This document shows, one piece after another, positions 14,101 to 26,360 of a DNA stretch of 64,000 nt. Each line of letters begins with the position of its first letter. Within the stretch, counting starts at the first letter, position 1. Origin of the DNA: Certhia americana (Eukaryota > Chordata > Aves > Passeriformes > Certhiidae); contig CM031878.1 in NCBI GenBank assembly GCA_018697195.1, positions 70,093,912 through 70,157,911 on the forward strand. The letters run 5' to 3'. The translations under genes and the position numbers were made by a program. A model generated the notes under the pieces. It was not told the origin of the DNA. It did no database searches and was given only the letters and a program-made list of their open reading frames with translations.

Positions 14101-17100
14101 CACACAGATATTTTTATATAATTGGTATGACAATTTTAAGCAGATTGTTAGTGTAGCAATAACTGCAGATCTCAAAACTCTTAATAATTAAAAAGAAATC
14201 TGTTTTCACACACCTAAGCACATGGCAGAGAAAATGGCAAATAAACAGCAGAAAACCAACAATATTTCTGAAACAAAATGCAATTTTGTCAAATTGATCT
14301 GAACATTAAGAAAATGCTTCTAATACTTCAGGACAGAAAACATTTTGAAAAGTACACATACACACAGAGAAAAAACCACAGAAATAGAGAAACATGGAAA
14401 TACTTTGCTTTTGTCATTTTTGGAATTCAGCACCTTCCAGAATTCAAATGTTTCCTTAAAAGCTTCTTGGAACAAAACGTTTCCATGTGTAACTGAAGTA
14501 TCATACACTGACTTGTAGAATATTTCAAGCACAAAGTAAAAGCTGGGAGAGAAGTATTCCTGAATTTTGGTTCCAGCAAGATGTCCAGTTTTGGTTTGGT
14601 TGGAGCTCCTTGTACCTATTTCCTTATGCTTCCACAGGGCCTGATATTACATAAAGATGGCACCCAAGCTGGGACTAATGAAATCCCAACACTTAACACA
14701 CAATGAAATACTAATCCTCAAGCATTGATTTTGAGTAGTTTATACCAACTACACGAATCTGATGTTTGTACATCTTTACTTTACAATACCTAAAGCAGGA
14801 AAGGAACCCCTTCATGCTGCCTGCTGCTCCTTCCTCTCATGTTTCTCCTTCAAAAACACCTTACTCATCAGAACTTGGATACTGGAAAGCCAGACAGATG
14901 CACATTAAGTTCTTAATCCCATGAATCAAGAAGCCAATACCTTACTCTGTGTGTGCAAAAATATGCTACTTTTCTTGATCGTAAGATGTAAACTTGAATT
15001 ACACTGTCCATAGACTTTTGGTTCCCTGCTACTCAGTTCATACTCTAAGGAACAGAATTCCAGAATCAGCGAGGAGGAAGACTTCAATTTTAAGATAGGA
15101 CACTCTTGAGAGTACTGCTGAACAGTGTAAAGGGCACAGTGCAGGCTCCCACACTCCACCCTCACCCTCTGGAGTTGTTTCACTCCCCACAGTAAGGCTT
15201 TCAGAATGCACCCATACTCACAAAATGAGGAGGGGAAATATTTCATAACCAAACCCTGAGTAAATTAGAAAGGCATGGAAAAAAGGCAAAAGACGTTCTC
15301 ACCAGACCAGAAACCATAATAAAACCACAGACCCTGGAGCTGAACGCAGTCTCATCAATTATTAAACTAAGCAGGAAAAACAACTGTTTCAAACATTACC
15401 CTTAAAAAAAATTTTAAATATATATCTATTTAAACTGCAAGAAATGTTTCCTCAGATGACTGTCTAAACTGCTGTGATAATTTCAGTTCATTATAAGCTA
15501 AAAACCCAGCCTGCTATTTACTAAACTTCTATCCATGTAGAGGCAGAAGTACAGTTTCTGCTCTTCAGATTTTTGGGTGTTTAGCAAAACCAAAGAGCTT
15601 TAGAAATTTACCTCTTGGGCTTATACAAGATTTTCAGGGAGACATAAAGCTGAGTATCTTTTAACAACCAAAATATAAGAAAGAAGATCCTTTATATATG
15701 CTCTCAATACCGAAATAAATAAATTTAATTCTGTTTCTCATATAGCAAGTTACTAGTCTGAGATGGAACAAACCACCAGTTTACTTTTGGCACTCCATGA
15801 TTTTGCAACCCTGGATGCAATGTGCTCTTGACTGGCTTCAGTAAACTGCCCTGATAATACCTGGATTACTCTTATCCATATATGTTTTATTATAGCAACT
15901 ATCGATTGAAAGATACTGCATTATTAATGCTTATGAAGCATATGGTTGAAAATTTAAAGCAGATCCAATTTACAGATTTTTAAGCCTTAACATTTAATTC
16001 AATGTAAGGGAGCTTGAAGCATAACAGACATAATGAAAAATATCAGGGTGTGCAAAGAACACAGGAGGAGAAAACACAAAAAAGAAAATTACTTCCATAT
16101 ATCTGGCATCTATTTAACCTTCAACCACAAAGTCACACAGAGTCCTTGGTTCTCCACAGTCAACCTCCTTCCTCAATATTGAGACAGTTTAATAAAACGC
16201 CTTTCTTATTAATCAAAACAAAATATCTTGAATGGCTACACCCTTTGAGAGAAAAGTAAACAAAACCAAAAAAAAAAAAACAACCCCTATTTCTTATTTT
16301 TCAAATTCAGTGTTTCACGGATTACTGTTGATGTGTTATTGAATAATATGTAGTTTCTCTCTTCTGTTTCTTGTTCCACCACTGCAATATTCAAAGAATT
16401 ATCCAAACCCCTCCTTTCACCCTCTCTCAGATCTAATATAGAACCTCTGTGTACACAGAACATAACAATTTCAGACATCCATAACCATTACAGAAATAAA
16501 CTTCCAAAGTTCCTGAGTTTCCCAGATAATCTTTCAAGCTTCTTCTATGCAACACTTGTAAACTTATGAGGAAATTAATCTAATTTGTTCTAATACATTT
16601 TACAGTCGCAAAAAGTGAAAAATTTGATTCTTTCTTCCGTTTTCCAGTATTCCAAAACTGGGTTCTTTAGCTTATTTCTGCTTTTTCCAATTTTGCCTAG
16701 AATACCTATATAAGCAATATATAATATTAGCACTTGCTGAATTTGTCAGAAAGTTTTCCTATTCACATAAATATTTCAGACATTTTTGCATTTTCTTTGT
16801 TAAAGACACTCCCTGTGGGCAAATGTCTCCATTTTTTCTGATCTCTAACTTTCCTAGACATCCTGAAAATAATATCAAGATTTTCTTTTTCCCCTGGGCA
16901 TTTTACAAATTAATTAGCTTAATAAAATTAATAATTTTTACTTTTCAGAAAATCTTTTTTCTTCAGAAACTCTAACAAAGCCATCATGGCCTTGCTCAGC
17001 TCTTGTATTTTTTCTCTCTCCAGGTAATTAAAAATAAGAATATGATATTTTAATGCATCTGACAAAGAGCAATATTTTCACTAAGAAAGGGAAAAGATAA

Positions 17101-20100
17101 GACAATTTTTCAAAGGCATCATCCTCCCAATCCTCTGCAACATATTTCTCACTCACTCATAATTTTGCTTCACTGCTCTATATTATCAGACCCTTGTTTC
17201 ACTTTTCAGTGAACAATCCTTAGATGCAGAGCATAAACTAGTCTAAGTCTACCTAACAAGTAACACAAAACACACAGGAGGAAGTCTAGTTCTCCTAGGC
17301 TTATTCCTCCTGTAGGTAACAGGAAAAGAACTACTTTTCAAGTGAGGATTTTAAAATATAGATATATGAAGAAAATATATATACTGGCTGTAAATATAAG
17401 GTGTAACAGTTCTGGTAACTCTTTTCACAGTTTAGGGCAGCACAGCTACAGAGCTTCCCTTTTAAATGATTCAAATCAATGAAACATTCCCTGTGCCTGA
17501 GCTGCACTCTGGTGAAAACTCTCAAGCCCTTGGAACAGATCATGCAAATCCATACTTTCATTTTGTTTTTGTAGACCTACTTTAAAGGCATAAAACCTCT
17601 GCTTTTAATTCTAATACAAACAACAACCCCACTTCTATGATGCTTTGACACCTGCCTGTCCTATGCTTGAACGAACTGAGAAGTTTTGAAGATTTCAAGT
17701 GCTTCAAAAGTAGTAAAGCTGCTGCATTGAAGGTTTTTTACCTTTTTCTTTTGCTGGTGCCAAACAAAGAGTCATTCAAATATTGCGATTTAATTAAAAA
17801 CTAAAGGGAGTAAGAAAAAGACACTGACTGGGATCACAATACTTTCTTCATCACTACTGCAATCAGCATCATCAGCACTACCCATGTAATTTTTAAAACT
17901 GCAAAATGCTAAATCTTTTGCAGACCTAGAAAGGAGAAATTTTCCAATGCCAGCTAACAAAAAGCAAACACACACTCTTGTAAGCACCTCAGGTTTTTAG
18001 TGCTTCAGGCAGATATTTGCCTTTGAAAACCTTGGTTTTGTAGTCTATGATGGATAAAAAAAGCAGGGAATGTAGTACCAGAGCCCTGTAATAACACCAC
18101 TAGGCATCGACATCTGAGAGCAGGAAAGCAGCTTTTTTAATCTGCCCTGCTATAATCCATCACGGGATTATGTGAGCCAATACCTACAGGTCAGAAGCTG
18201 CAGCAGAAAAAGGAACTTGGTGAGCAGGGACTGCACTTAAATGTGTGTGTCATTAACACCTGATGACACCTCTAGCCTCTAAAAAATCCCAAAAATATCT
18301 AACAGGTTCTTCCAACACAGATAATCCGATCTACTGCTTTGAATCAGGTACTTATCTGTCAGATAAAGCTTTGACTATTACTGCTGCAGGTGTTTGCAAT
18401 TGTTATCTCCAAGAGGAATAGAAGCATGCTTTTTTAGTCTAAATTGAAGCTTCTTTTGTTAAAAAAAAAAAGACCATTGTGGCATTTTGCTTCCAATTGG
18501 CTTTCAACTCAGTGTTGAAAAAGCTGACAGAAATGCTTTCTAACAAAAAATTAAAGAGATAGAAGTAGACAAGAATGGTGAAAGTTGCAAATCTCTCTTA
18601 GAAAAATTCACATTCTGTAGTTTCAAATTACTGCTGATTTATTTTGAGGTAATTTTATCAAATGGAACTTTATTTATTTTAGTTAAATTAGACTTCAAGT
18701 TGACGATTAAACACTTAATATTTCCCTCAGTGACCATGAACATCCCCTGTGAACTGGGCCATGTAGTTTGGAGCATGCTACAGTAAACTAATTACTTTTT
18801 TCTTCACTCAACAGGCTTTGCACAACTTCCTTATGAACCTGCAGAAAATAATCCAAGACCACATGGTCCACTTCCCAAAGGCTAAAACTGGACTGAAGAT
18901 AAATAAAAATGATTAGCTAGTCAGTCTCGCATTCATTGTACGCTGGAAGAAGCAAAGCAGGAAGACCATAAAAATATCTCTATTCTGGTTCAGGATGACA
19001 GCAGCCATTAATAAAGGAAGAAACAAACAAAGAAAACAAAAAACCCAAAAACCAACCCCACAGCAAACCCTCCAGATCTGTTTTTGACCCCCTTGAGCTA
19101 TTGGAAAGCTGCTGTTCAAATACTGCATTTCCTTATTTTTCACCATTTCTTACCTGTCAAAGCTTGATAGCTTTATCTGAAATTCTCTTCCTTCTGGAAA
19201 GGATGTTCTTCCCAAGCTATATATTTCTACTCATTCCAAACACATTTTCTTGTTCCCATTATGAGCCATTTAACACAGAGTAAATGAGAACTGTTCTTCC
19301 TCCCTCTACATCAGATGAAGGCAAACTTACATCTGTGACAAGATTTGACTTTCTCATTTCTTCTTCCTTTATCACATGATAAAGAAGGAAGAAAATATCC
19401 GTGCTTTTTCACAGCCTCACTTCTCTAAAGATTATCAATTTAAAAAAAATGCACAGACCATGAGCAGTGATACAACTATCATTTATAATGTTGAGAAAAC
19501 AAAGGAACTGATCATGCTAAAAAAAAAAAATTGTCCTTATGATACACAACTGAGAATGATACCTCTTATTATGCTGCTCTTTCTTTTTTCTGTTTTTTTC
19601 AATGAGAAAAAACTAAACTGCAGAAATTTCAATATCTTTTTTATTCCCTTTAAAAACACCACACAAAAAAAAACTTAGATCTTGTGTGCTTACAAATCAA
19701 AGACAAGCTGCTGACCAAAGACCAGATTTGATAGGAAATATAAGAGGTCAGTGTACATATGAGAAAAAGGAGCTCCCAAACAGGTTTTTCTCTCTTTTTA
19801 ACCCAGTAGAAAGCCTCAAGTTAAATACTCCAAACATGCCAGTCATCAGTTACTGCTCAGCCTCCCATTTCCAGCCCAGAAATCAGTCTGCTCAGAGCCC
19901 AGATAGCTGAAAAATCAGGAACATTTTATCATACAGCTTAAGTTAGGAGACAAAAGGAAACTTACACATGTTCTTTACAAAGAAAAGAAAATTACAAAGA
20001 AAATACCTAGTGTTAAACAACTTAATTTACAGAACCATAAAAAGTGTGCATTTAAAACACAGTGATGTAAATAAACATTACAAAATAACATCTCTGATAA

Positions 20101-22357
20101 TTTTGATGTGATTTGCAAGGTAGTTCACATATCCTTAAACTATAAAATTTTACTTAAAGAGTTATGAACTGCTGCTAAATTCAGTTTAAAATTAAACCAC
20201 TGAGACACTTCTGTCTGTAAAATATTACAGGCAACTATGGCAACCCAGAAATGAAGGAATCACTACATTCTGCTATTTATTGAAAAGCATAAACTATTAC
20301 ATTAAAAGCATAAATTACAAATTCCTCTTGAACTAAATAGGCATTTAAGACATTTTTTACAGTACTTTCATATATTCCACCTCATGTAAAGTATAAACAA
20401 AATGAGCACTTAGATACATTTTATAGTTATTATAGAAGTCATCTTTAACTGAATAACAGTAAAATAAATTAGTAACTTCTTTATTTGAGTATGAAAAGGT
20501 CTATGCAGCACCAAGACTAGGCAAAATTTTACTTAGCCCTGTCAAAGTTGTAAAAGCATACGATATTAAAACAGATATATTAGATAGTTATTATATATGC
20601 AATAATATATGCTAGATATATGCTATATTTTAATGGTAGTGATGGAAGGTAATTTGGCTTACTACCTCCGATTTCAAGCAATCAAAAGTAAACCTTCAAT
20701 TGAAATAACTCTGTTTTCAAATACCCACATAAGGCAGATAAACTCTTGCAGAACAAGAGCACTCCACACAAAACTGAAAATCTAGGACTTTCAAGGACAG
20801 CTGGAAAATATGAATGCCAAAACACTGATGCTTCAATTCCCATACAGGACTTGAATTCTGCAGCTGAAGATTTCGCAATGAATGGTAAGAAAGCAAACCT
20901 AAGCCCTTTCATCATCACAGAAGTTAAGTTGCAACACTCAGGTGTAACAGAATCTTTTAAGCTTTGAAGGTCAAACTATTTAAAGTATAAATATCATTAC
21001 TAAAAATTTTGAGCCATCATCACAGCTGGAGTTTGTCATATGCATTAATATGATTCCACAGCCCTGATTGTAGTCAGAAACAGAAGCATTATTTCTTTTA
21101 TCTGGGACAAAAAACAAGCTTACCAAGTTGACTGGCAATAAACAATAAGTATGTCTGAATGCAATCAACTAAGTTTAAAAAAAAGAGAAATCACTTTGAA
21201 TATTGCCATTCTATCATGCCATAGTTCAGCTAGAACTATAATCCATCTTAGACACATAGCCCAGACTGCAGAATTTGGAGTGTTAAGATCCATCTACAGG
21301 CTCAAACTACAAATTATACTAACCTTGTCCATGCCCTTGAAAATCCATTCTAAACAGAGAGACTTGGTTGTCTCTTATTTTAGACAGGTATACATTCTGC
21401 ACAGAAGTATCTCTGAATGGCTATAAAACGCTGCAAGTATTAGCAAATTTTTAAGAAAGTATGACTTCCTACTTCTCCATTAATCCAACTATATAAGATT
21501 TGAGCTTTTATGCTTGTTTCAGAAGAAACAACAACAGGAAATGGGGTAAATAGAAAACTGTAAATCAGGTTTTAAGAACAGCAAGAAGCTAGAGACAAAT
21601 GAACTGATCCTTTACATTCGCCTCATGCATGTGATACCTAGTGGGTATATAAAACAGTCTGGAATAGCAAATAGAAACTTCTGCTTTTTCATGTTTGGGT
21701 TTTTAGTTACTTTACCACTATGGAAATTATTTTCTTTTCACAGTTAACAAATTATTAAAAAAAAATTAAAACCATAAAAAAGGTGCAAGATATTCTTTCC
21801 AATTTATACACAGCTCTGAGCATTTCACAGCTGAATTTGAAATAGGGAATTCCACAGGACTCTCTTCAGAAGCCATCTCTGAGATACGTTTTGGAATAAG
21901 AATGGGTTTAGGAACTGATCCCTGTACTATTAGTTATTTTTTCAGTCCTTCTCAGACTTCCTCCTAACTAACCAGAGCAAATTACTTGCCAAGTTCCTCT
22001 TCTGAAAGAGATTTTATACAAGGAAAAAAAATCCTTCACTTATCAAGACTTATACAGTCCTAACATCACCAGCAATTTTTGTGAGATTGTTATTGCAGCC
22101 AAGAGCAAAAGACAGATGATCTTTAACTATTATATGAACAAAATATTCCGCCTAAGTGAGTTGAAACTCCTACCAACTAGGTTTTTTACTTGTAAATTTT
22201 TCATGTGTCTGCAAAAAAACAAAGACACTTTCTAAAATTACAAATAATAAGTGGTTTACTGAAAGCTTACTTGCTGAAAATACACAGCATAAAACACACA
22301 CACACAGCATTTTTTGTATACAACTACTCATAAGTTCCTTCCTTGAATTCCTTTTAC
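8105..22357 (-). other. FBN2: FBN2 intron 5
   Basis: A 14.25-kb intron, the largest in the window. Apart from AT-rich stretches (for example 10320-10385 and 20570-20635), an A/C-rich patch near 19020-19065 and a hairpin at 19356-19395, I see nothing recognisable. The open frames inside are short and show no domain or family signature. Confidence 0.8.
19356..19395. repeat. Short imperfect palindrome (hairpin)
   Basis: Two 19-base arms separated by two bases, one ending CCTTTATCA and the other starting TGATAAAG, match at about 16 of 19 positions. It could form a cruciform in DNA or a hairpin in the FBN2 pre-mRNA (intron 5). No function is evident. Confidence 0.6.
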
Positions 22358-22453
22358 CTCTTTGGCAATGAGGGCCAGTGAAGCCGTAGACACAAGCACA
22401 GCGATTGGGTCCAACACACCGTCCTCCATTCTGACAGCCACTCTCACAGTCAG
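22358..22453 (-). CDS. FBN2: FBN2 coding exon 5: EGF-like domain 3
   Basis: A 96-bp exon, phase 1 on both sides, coding residues 169-199. The segment CQNGGRCVGPNRCACVYGF is typical of EGF3 of fibrillins, with six cysteines and a GFTGPHC ending. The acceptor is AATTGAAG|CTGACT, with an adequate pyrimidine tract, and the donor AAGAG|GTAAAA. It is followed by the longest intron in the window (14.25 kb) before the hybrid-domain exon. Confidence 0.95.
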
Positions 22454-24743
22454 CTTCAATTAACAAAACAGACAAAAAGTTTAATGTCATGGCAATATTT
22501 CCAGGATTAACATATGCATGATTTTAAAAATATCCATTTTTCTCCCACTGCTCTAAGTCTTTCTAGGCCTGAAGATGGAGCTGATCTCCCTCCTACCATC
22601 TCCACTAGCAATGGCTGTACAAACCAAATTCCATTAGTACCTGCTGATGCTAAGTGCAAACAGCTGCTCAGCGCAGATTAATAGCAGATGTTCAACTTCA
22701 GTGTATTTTAATCAGCTGTTCAGCTCTAGTCACTCAAAAACGTAAGAATTATATAAGAACTTATTATCCCTCACTGAAGTGAGCTATCTATCAAACCTCA
22801 ACTATTTTGAGGGGGGTTGGGGGCATACTAAGTTGTGTTGCTCAGTCAGAAGAGCAGCAAGCCTTTCAAGAAGAGAAAGGAGTCCAAGAGACATAATCAT
22901 CTCTCAGAACTGATGCTGCTGGTAGGAGTGATGTTTAAAGGCAAAGGAAAAGAATTACCCACTTAACTCTAAGTATCTGAAAAAATTGTGTTTCTTAAAA
23001 GATCCCCCCAAAAAATTAAAATTTTTGTGGTGAGGAAAGAAGCTGGGTGGGTTAAAGGGTTAGAAACCCATCGTACATTGAAAAAGATATTTCACTGTCA
23101 TGGGACTTCAGAGCATCCACTTATTCTCTTTACCAATGGTCTGAATCAAGAACAAAGCTTCCTGCCAGACCACTGAATTTTTCAGTTTTAAAGGAAGACA
23201 GTTCTTCAGATAGGCCAAAAAACGCCATTAGAAGAATGACTTAACTAATTCATTTTAGCTATTTTCTGACTCAATGCTTCAGGTCATTGCTTCAAAATTG
23301 TCCAAAAATTAGTACATGTTCCAAATCAAAACATTTCAGCTTACACGACAGTCACAAGGTTTTTAAAACTTTAAATTTTTGGTCTCCATGTTATTAGGCT
23401 GCCTTCCTAAACATGTCTCCTCAGTTTGGATGAGGCACTTGTAACATTTCAGCACCCAGGGCAAAAGAACCTCAGAAACCTAGAGAAGGTAATCACTTCA
23501 AATCGAAAAAAGGTAAACGACTCCTGTATCATAGTGAAAAGCATAAAACACACTGTTGTGTGGAAATGTGATAAAGCCTTACATTTTATCATGAACCACC
23601 CAACAGAGTCCTTTTCCTGAGAATGCACACATAAAATGAAAATATTTTGCTGCACGTGTTAAATTACTGAATCACTGGACAACAACACTTCAGCAAGATA
23701 ATTAACTTCATTATATTCAATTAAATTCATCTACACAGAAATAAAAATGTATTTACATTTCTAAGACTGTGTAGAAGACAGATATTCATAATCTTGCTTG
23801 AAATTTTAACCACCTGATACATTGAAACCAAGCTCCAGAATTTGTTCAGATTTTCTGGATTGTTTCAGGGTCACCACTTGAAAATTCAATCACCTTTTCT
23901 TTTATTCAGTGAAAATTTGCCTCGTCTGAGAGCATTCAGGTGTTGATCCAATATTTTAACAAAAGTGGAAGGGACTAACAACCCTTAATACAAAATTTCT
24001 CTGTGGCTAAGGTCACAGTTTAGGATTACAACTATTTGCTAACATTTTAGAGAGTTTTATCCAGTTAAAGCAAGAATAAGACTGTTTTCCAGCATTTATA
24101 AAAACAACTAGGGCAAAAAGAATTATCTTCTACAATATTCACTCCATCTGGTTTTTGCATAGCTGGCCTTTGTCTTTAGCTCTTTCAGACTGCTTTTTGC
24201 AATTAATTTCTCTCCTAATTAGTAGTCAGCTGGCCCCAGAATACACTTTGAGTCTTTCTTCATCCCTCCAGCCTTTAGGGACCTCCAGCCTTTAGGGACT
24301 TTTATTGTTTGCTAAATTGCTACAGCTTGTAAACACTGCTGCTATAGGTAAAGCAGGGCAAATAATTCCCTTTCTAGCTTGTCTACCAATTCAAAAAGGC
24401 ATCCAGTATCTTCAACCATATTTAATCATTTATTTCCTAGACTAAGTAGAAAACAGAAAAACATGCCTCAACCCAGCAGTGACACCATTGTTTTGAGGCA
24501 GAGAAAACTTTTTTAAAGAGAATGAAAAACTACTGAACATCTGGTAGGAAGAGTGGGATGCACAGTGACGTTGCTCCCCAGAGGTTTCCCAAAACTGCTT
24601 GGTGAATCCAATCTGTAACTTGAATTTCAGAAAATACAAAAGCACTTCATGCATGAAATGACTGCCAGCTAAACACCACATCCCAAAACAAGCATTTCTT
24701 TCAGGTGTTCCACTGCACTTCAAGCAAACTGTCTGTGACTTAC
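22454..24743 (-). other. FBN2: FBN2 intron 4
   Basis: A 2.29-kb intron between EGF2 and EGF3 exons. An 18-bp direct repeat lies near 24267-24300. Nothing else is recognised. Confidence 0.85.
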
Positions 24744-24839
24744 GCTGCTCACAGTGGGCACCAGAGAAGCCCTTCTGGCACTGGCACCGCTCATCCACAC
24801 AAGTCCCTCCGTTCCTGCAGCTGATGCTGCACTGCTGTG
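24744..24839 (-). CDS. FBN2: FBN2 coding exon 4: EGF-like domain 2
   Basis: A 96-bp exon, phase 1 on both sides, giving residues 137-167. It contains CRNGGTC, CQCQKGF and HCEQ, so all six EGF cysteines are present. The domain is the least conserved of those in the window: Arg, Glu and Ala replace several residues that I recall as constant in mammalian FBN1 and FBN2, although the CQCQKG core is kept. The acceptor is TTTGCAG|CACAGC and the donor GAGCAGC|GTAAGT. No in-frame stop or splice defect is visible, so this looks like real sequence drift and not a pseudogene. Confidence 0.94.
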
Positions 24840-25333
24840 CTGCAAAGAAAAACACAAAATCAGCCAAAAACACCAGAAAGGAATGACCTTTCACAGTCTT
24901 TAAAATGGGACTTGAATGATGAGGTTTGTACCATCTATGCTATGTATTTTAAGTGTATACTCATGGATAAGTTTTCTTGAGTTTTCCGTGACTATTATGT
25001 AGCAACTCAGAACTTCTAATTGCATTGGAGACTGTACAATCTCAATTTCTTACCAAAATGAACTCAATGAAAATGTAAATACCACATACATTCATTTGTA
25101 AGTTTACTTCTCTCTTTAAGCACATTTTATTTAAATTTGTCACACAGAATAAACAGGCACGTGTGGTATAACAAACTTGATCAAGAACTTGAGGTTATTT
25201 TACCTAAGTGTAATTTATGTTTCCTTTTGCAGTAATGAGAAGTTATTCTTAAGGAAGCTGGCATTTTTGACATTGAAACTTTAAGAGAATGACTTCTAAT
25301 GAAGTCTCTAATGAAAATACAGCAAGTCCTTAC
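24840..25333 (-). other. FBN2: FBN2 intron 3
   Basis: A 494-bp intron between EGF1 and EGF2 exons, the shortest in the window. I see no feature apart from its splice sites. Confidence 0.9.
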
Positions 25334-25432
25334 CAGGTCTTGATACACAAGTGGGTGATATCTGGCCACTAGCACATGTGCACATGTTGGGACGGGAACA
25401 AAATCCATCACCACAGCTATTTTTGCAAATTG
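25334..25432 (-). CDS. FBN2: FBN2 coding exon 3: EGF-like domain 1
   Basis: A 99-bp exon, phase 1 in and phase 1 out, coding residues 104-135 with split codons at each end. It starts [17 protein letters not shown] and supplies the six cysteines of the first, non-calcium-binding EGF domain. The domain lacks the D-x-D/N-E calcium signature, as expected for EGF1 of fibrillins. The acceptor is TTCCTTAG|CAATTT and the donor CCTG|GTAAGG. The last residues (TCVSRP) differ from the mammalian form as I recall it, but the cysteine spacing is intact. The next exon is 494 bp downstream. Confidence 0.95.
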
Positions 25433-26323
25433 CTAAGGAAGAAAACAGAAAGAGAGTGACAGGGATTCACAGCAACCAGAGTCTTAAAATTGCAGGAAAA
25501 AAACTCCAACACTCAAAAACTCACTTCATTGTGACAGCTATACGTGCAAAGGTAATTTTAAGTTAAATAACACAAAATGAATTTTGTAATAATCAGTATC
25601 TCTTGACAAATATAAAGACAATCAGAATTAAATAAGGCATACTCAAACACTGGTGCGACCATTGAAACCAGGTAATCAGTTCTTTCCCCAACTAGAAATA
25701 CCAGTCAATACCACAAGATCAGTGAAAAAACATTACCAAGAAGCCAAGATTTGAAGGAATAGAAATAATGCCAATTTACGTTATGCACTTCATGCTTATA
25801 ATCACCATTTTAAAGGCATTTTAGAGTCTTTTTTTTTTTCTTTTCCTAAAATCATCCACCCTTTACCCAATGCAGTTTTGTGGGAAGTCAACGTCCAAAT
25901 GCTGGACTTTGTAGATTTTGTGGTGTTTCCCTAAATATACTTTTCTGTACACAGGCAGCTCCCCACTTTTAATTTAAAACTAACCATAAGAAACTCCAGG
26001 AACACCTGTCCACCCCATATGTGTGTGTCACATACTTGACATTGTGCCATTCCTCCCCATCACCAAAGTCCTGCCTTCCCTTCTCACTCACCATCCAGCA
26101 TAGCTCCAATGAAGGAGTGACAGAACCACAAAAAAAAAGAGCTAAGAGTCTAAAAGATTCTAAAGCAGATCCAAATTAATACATCAAATTAATCTGCTCA
26201 AGTAGCAAATGAATTAAAAGAGAGCCTGAAGAAGTAAGAGCCACTATGCAGGAAGACTTCAAAAAGACATTGTGCAACAGACAACTTCTATAGCAAAAAC
26301 CCCTCAAAACCAAATACCACTAA

Positions 26324-26360
<37 letters not shown>

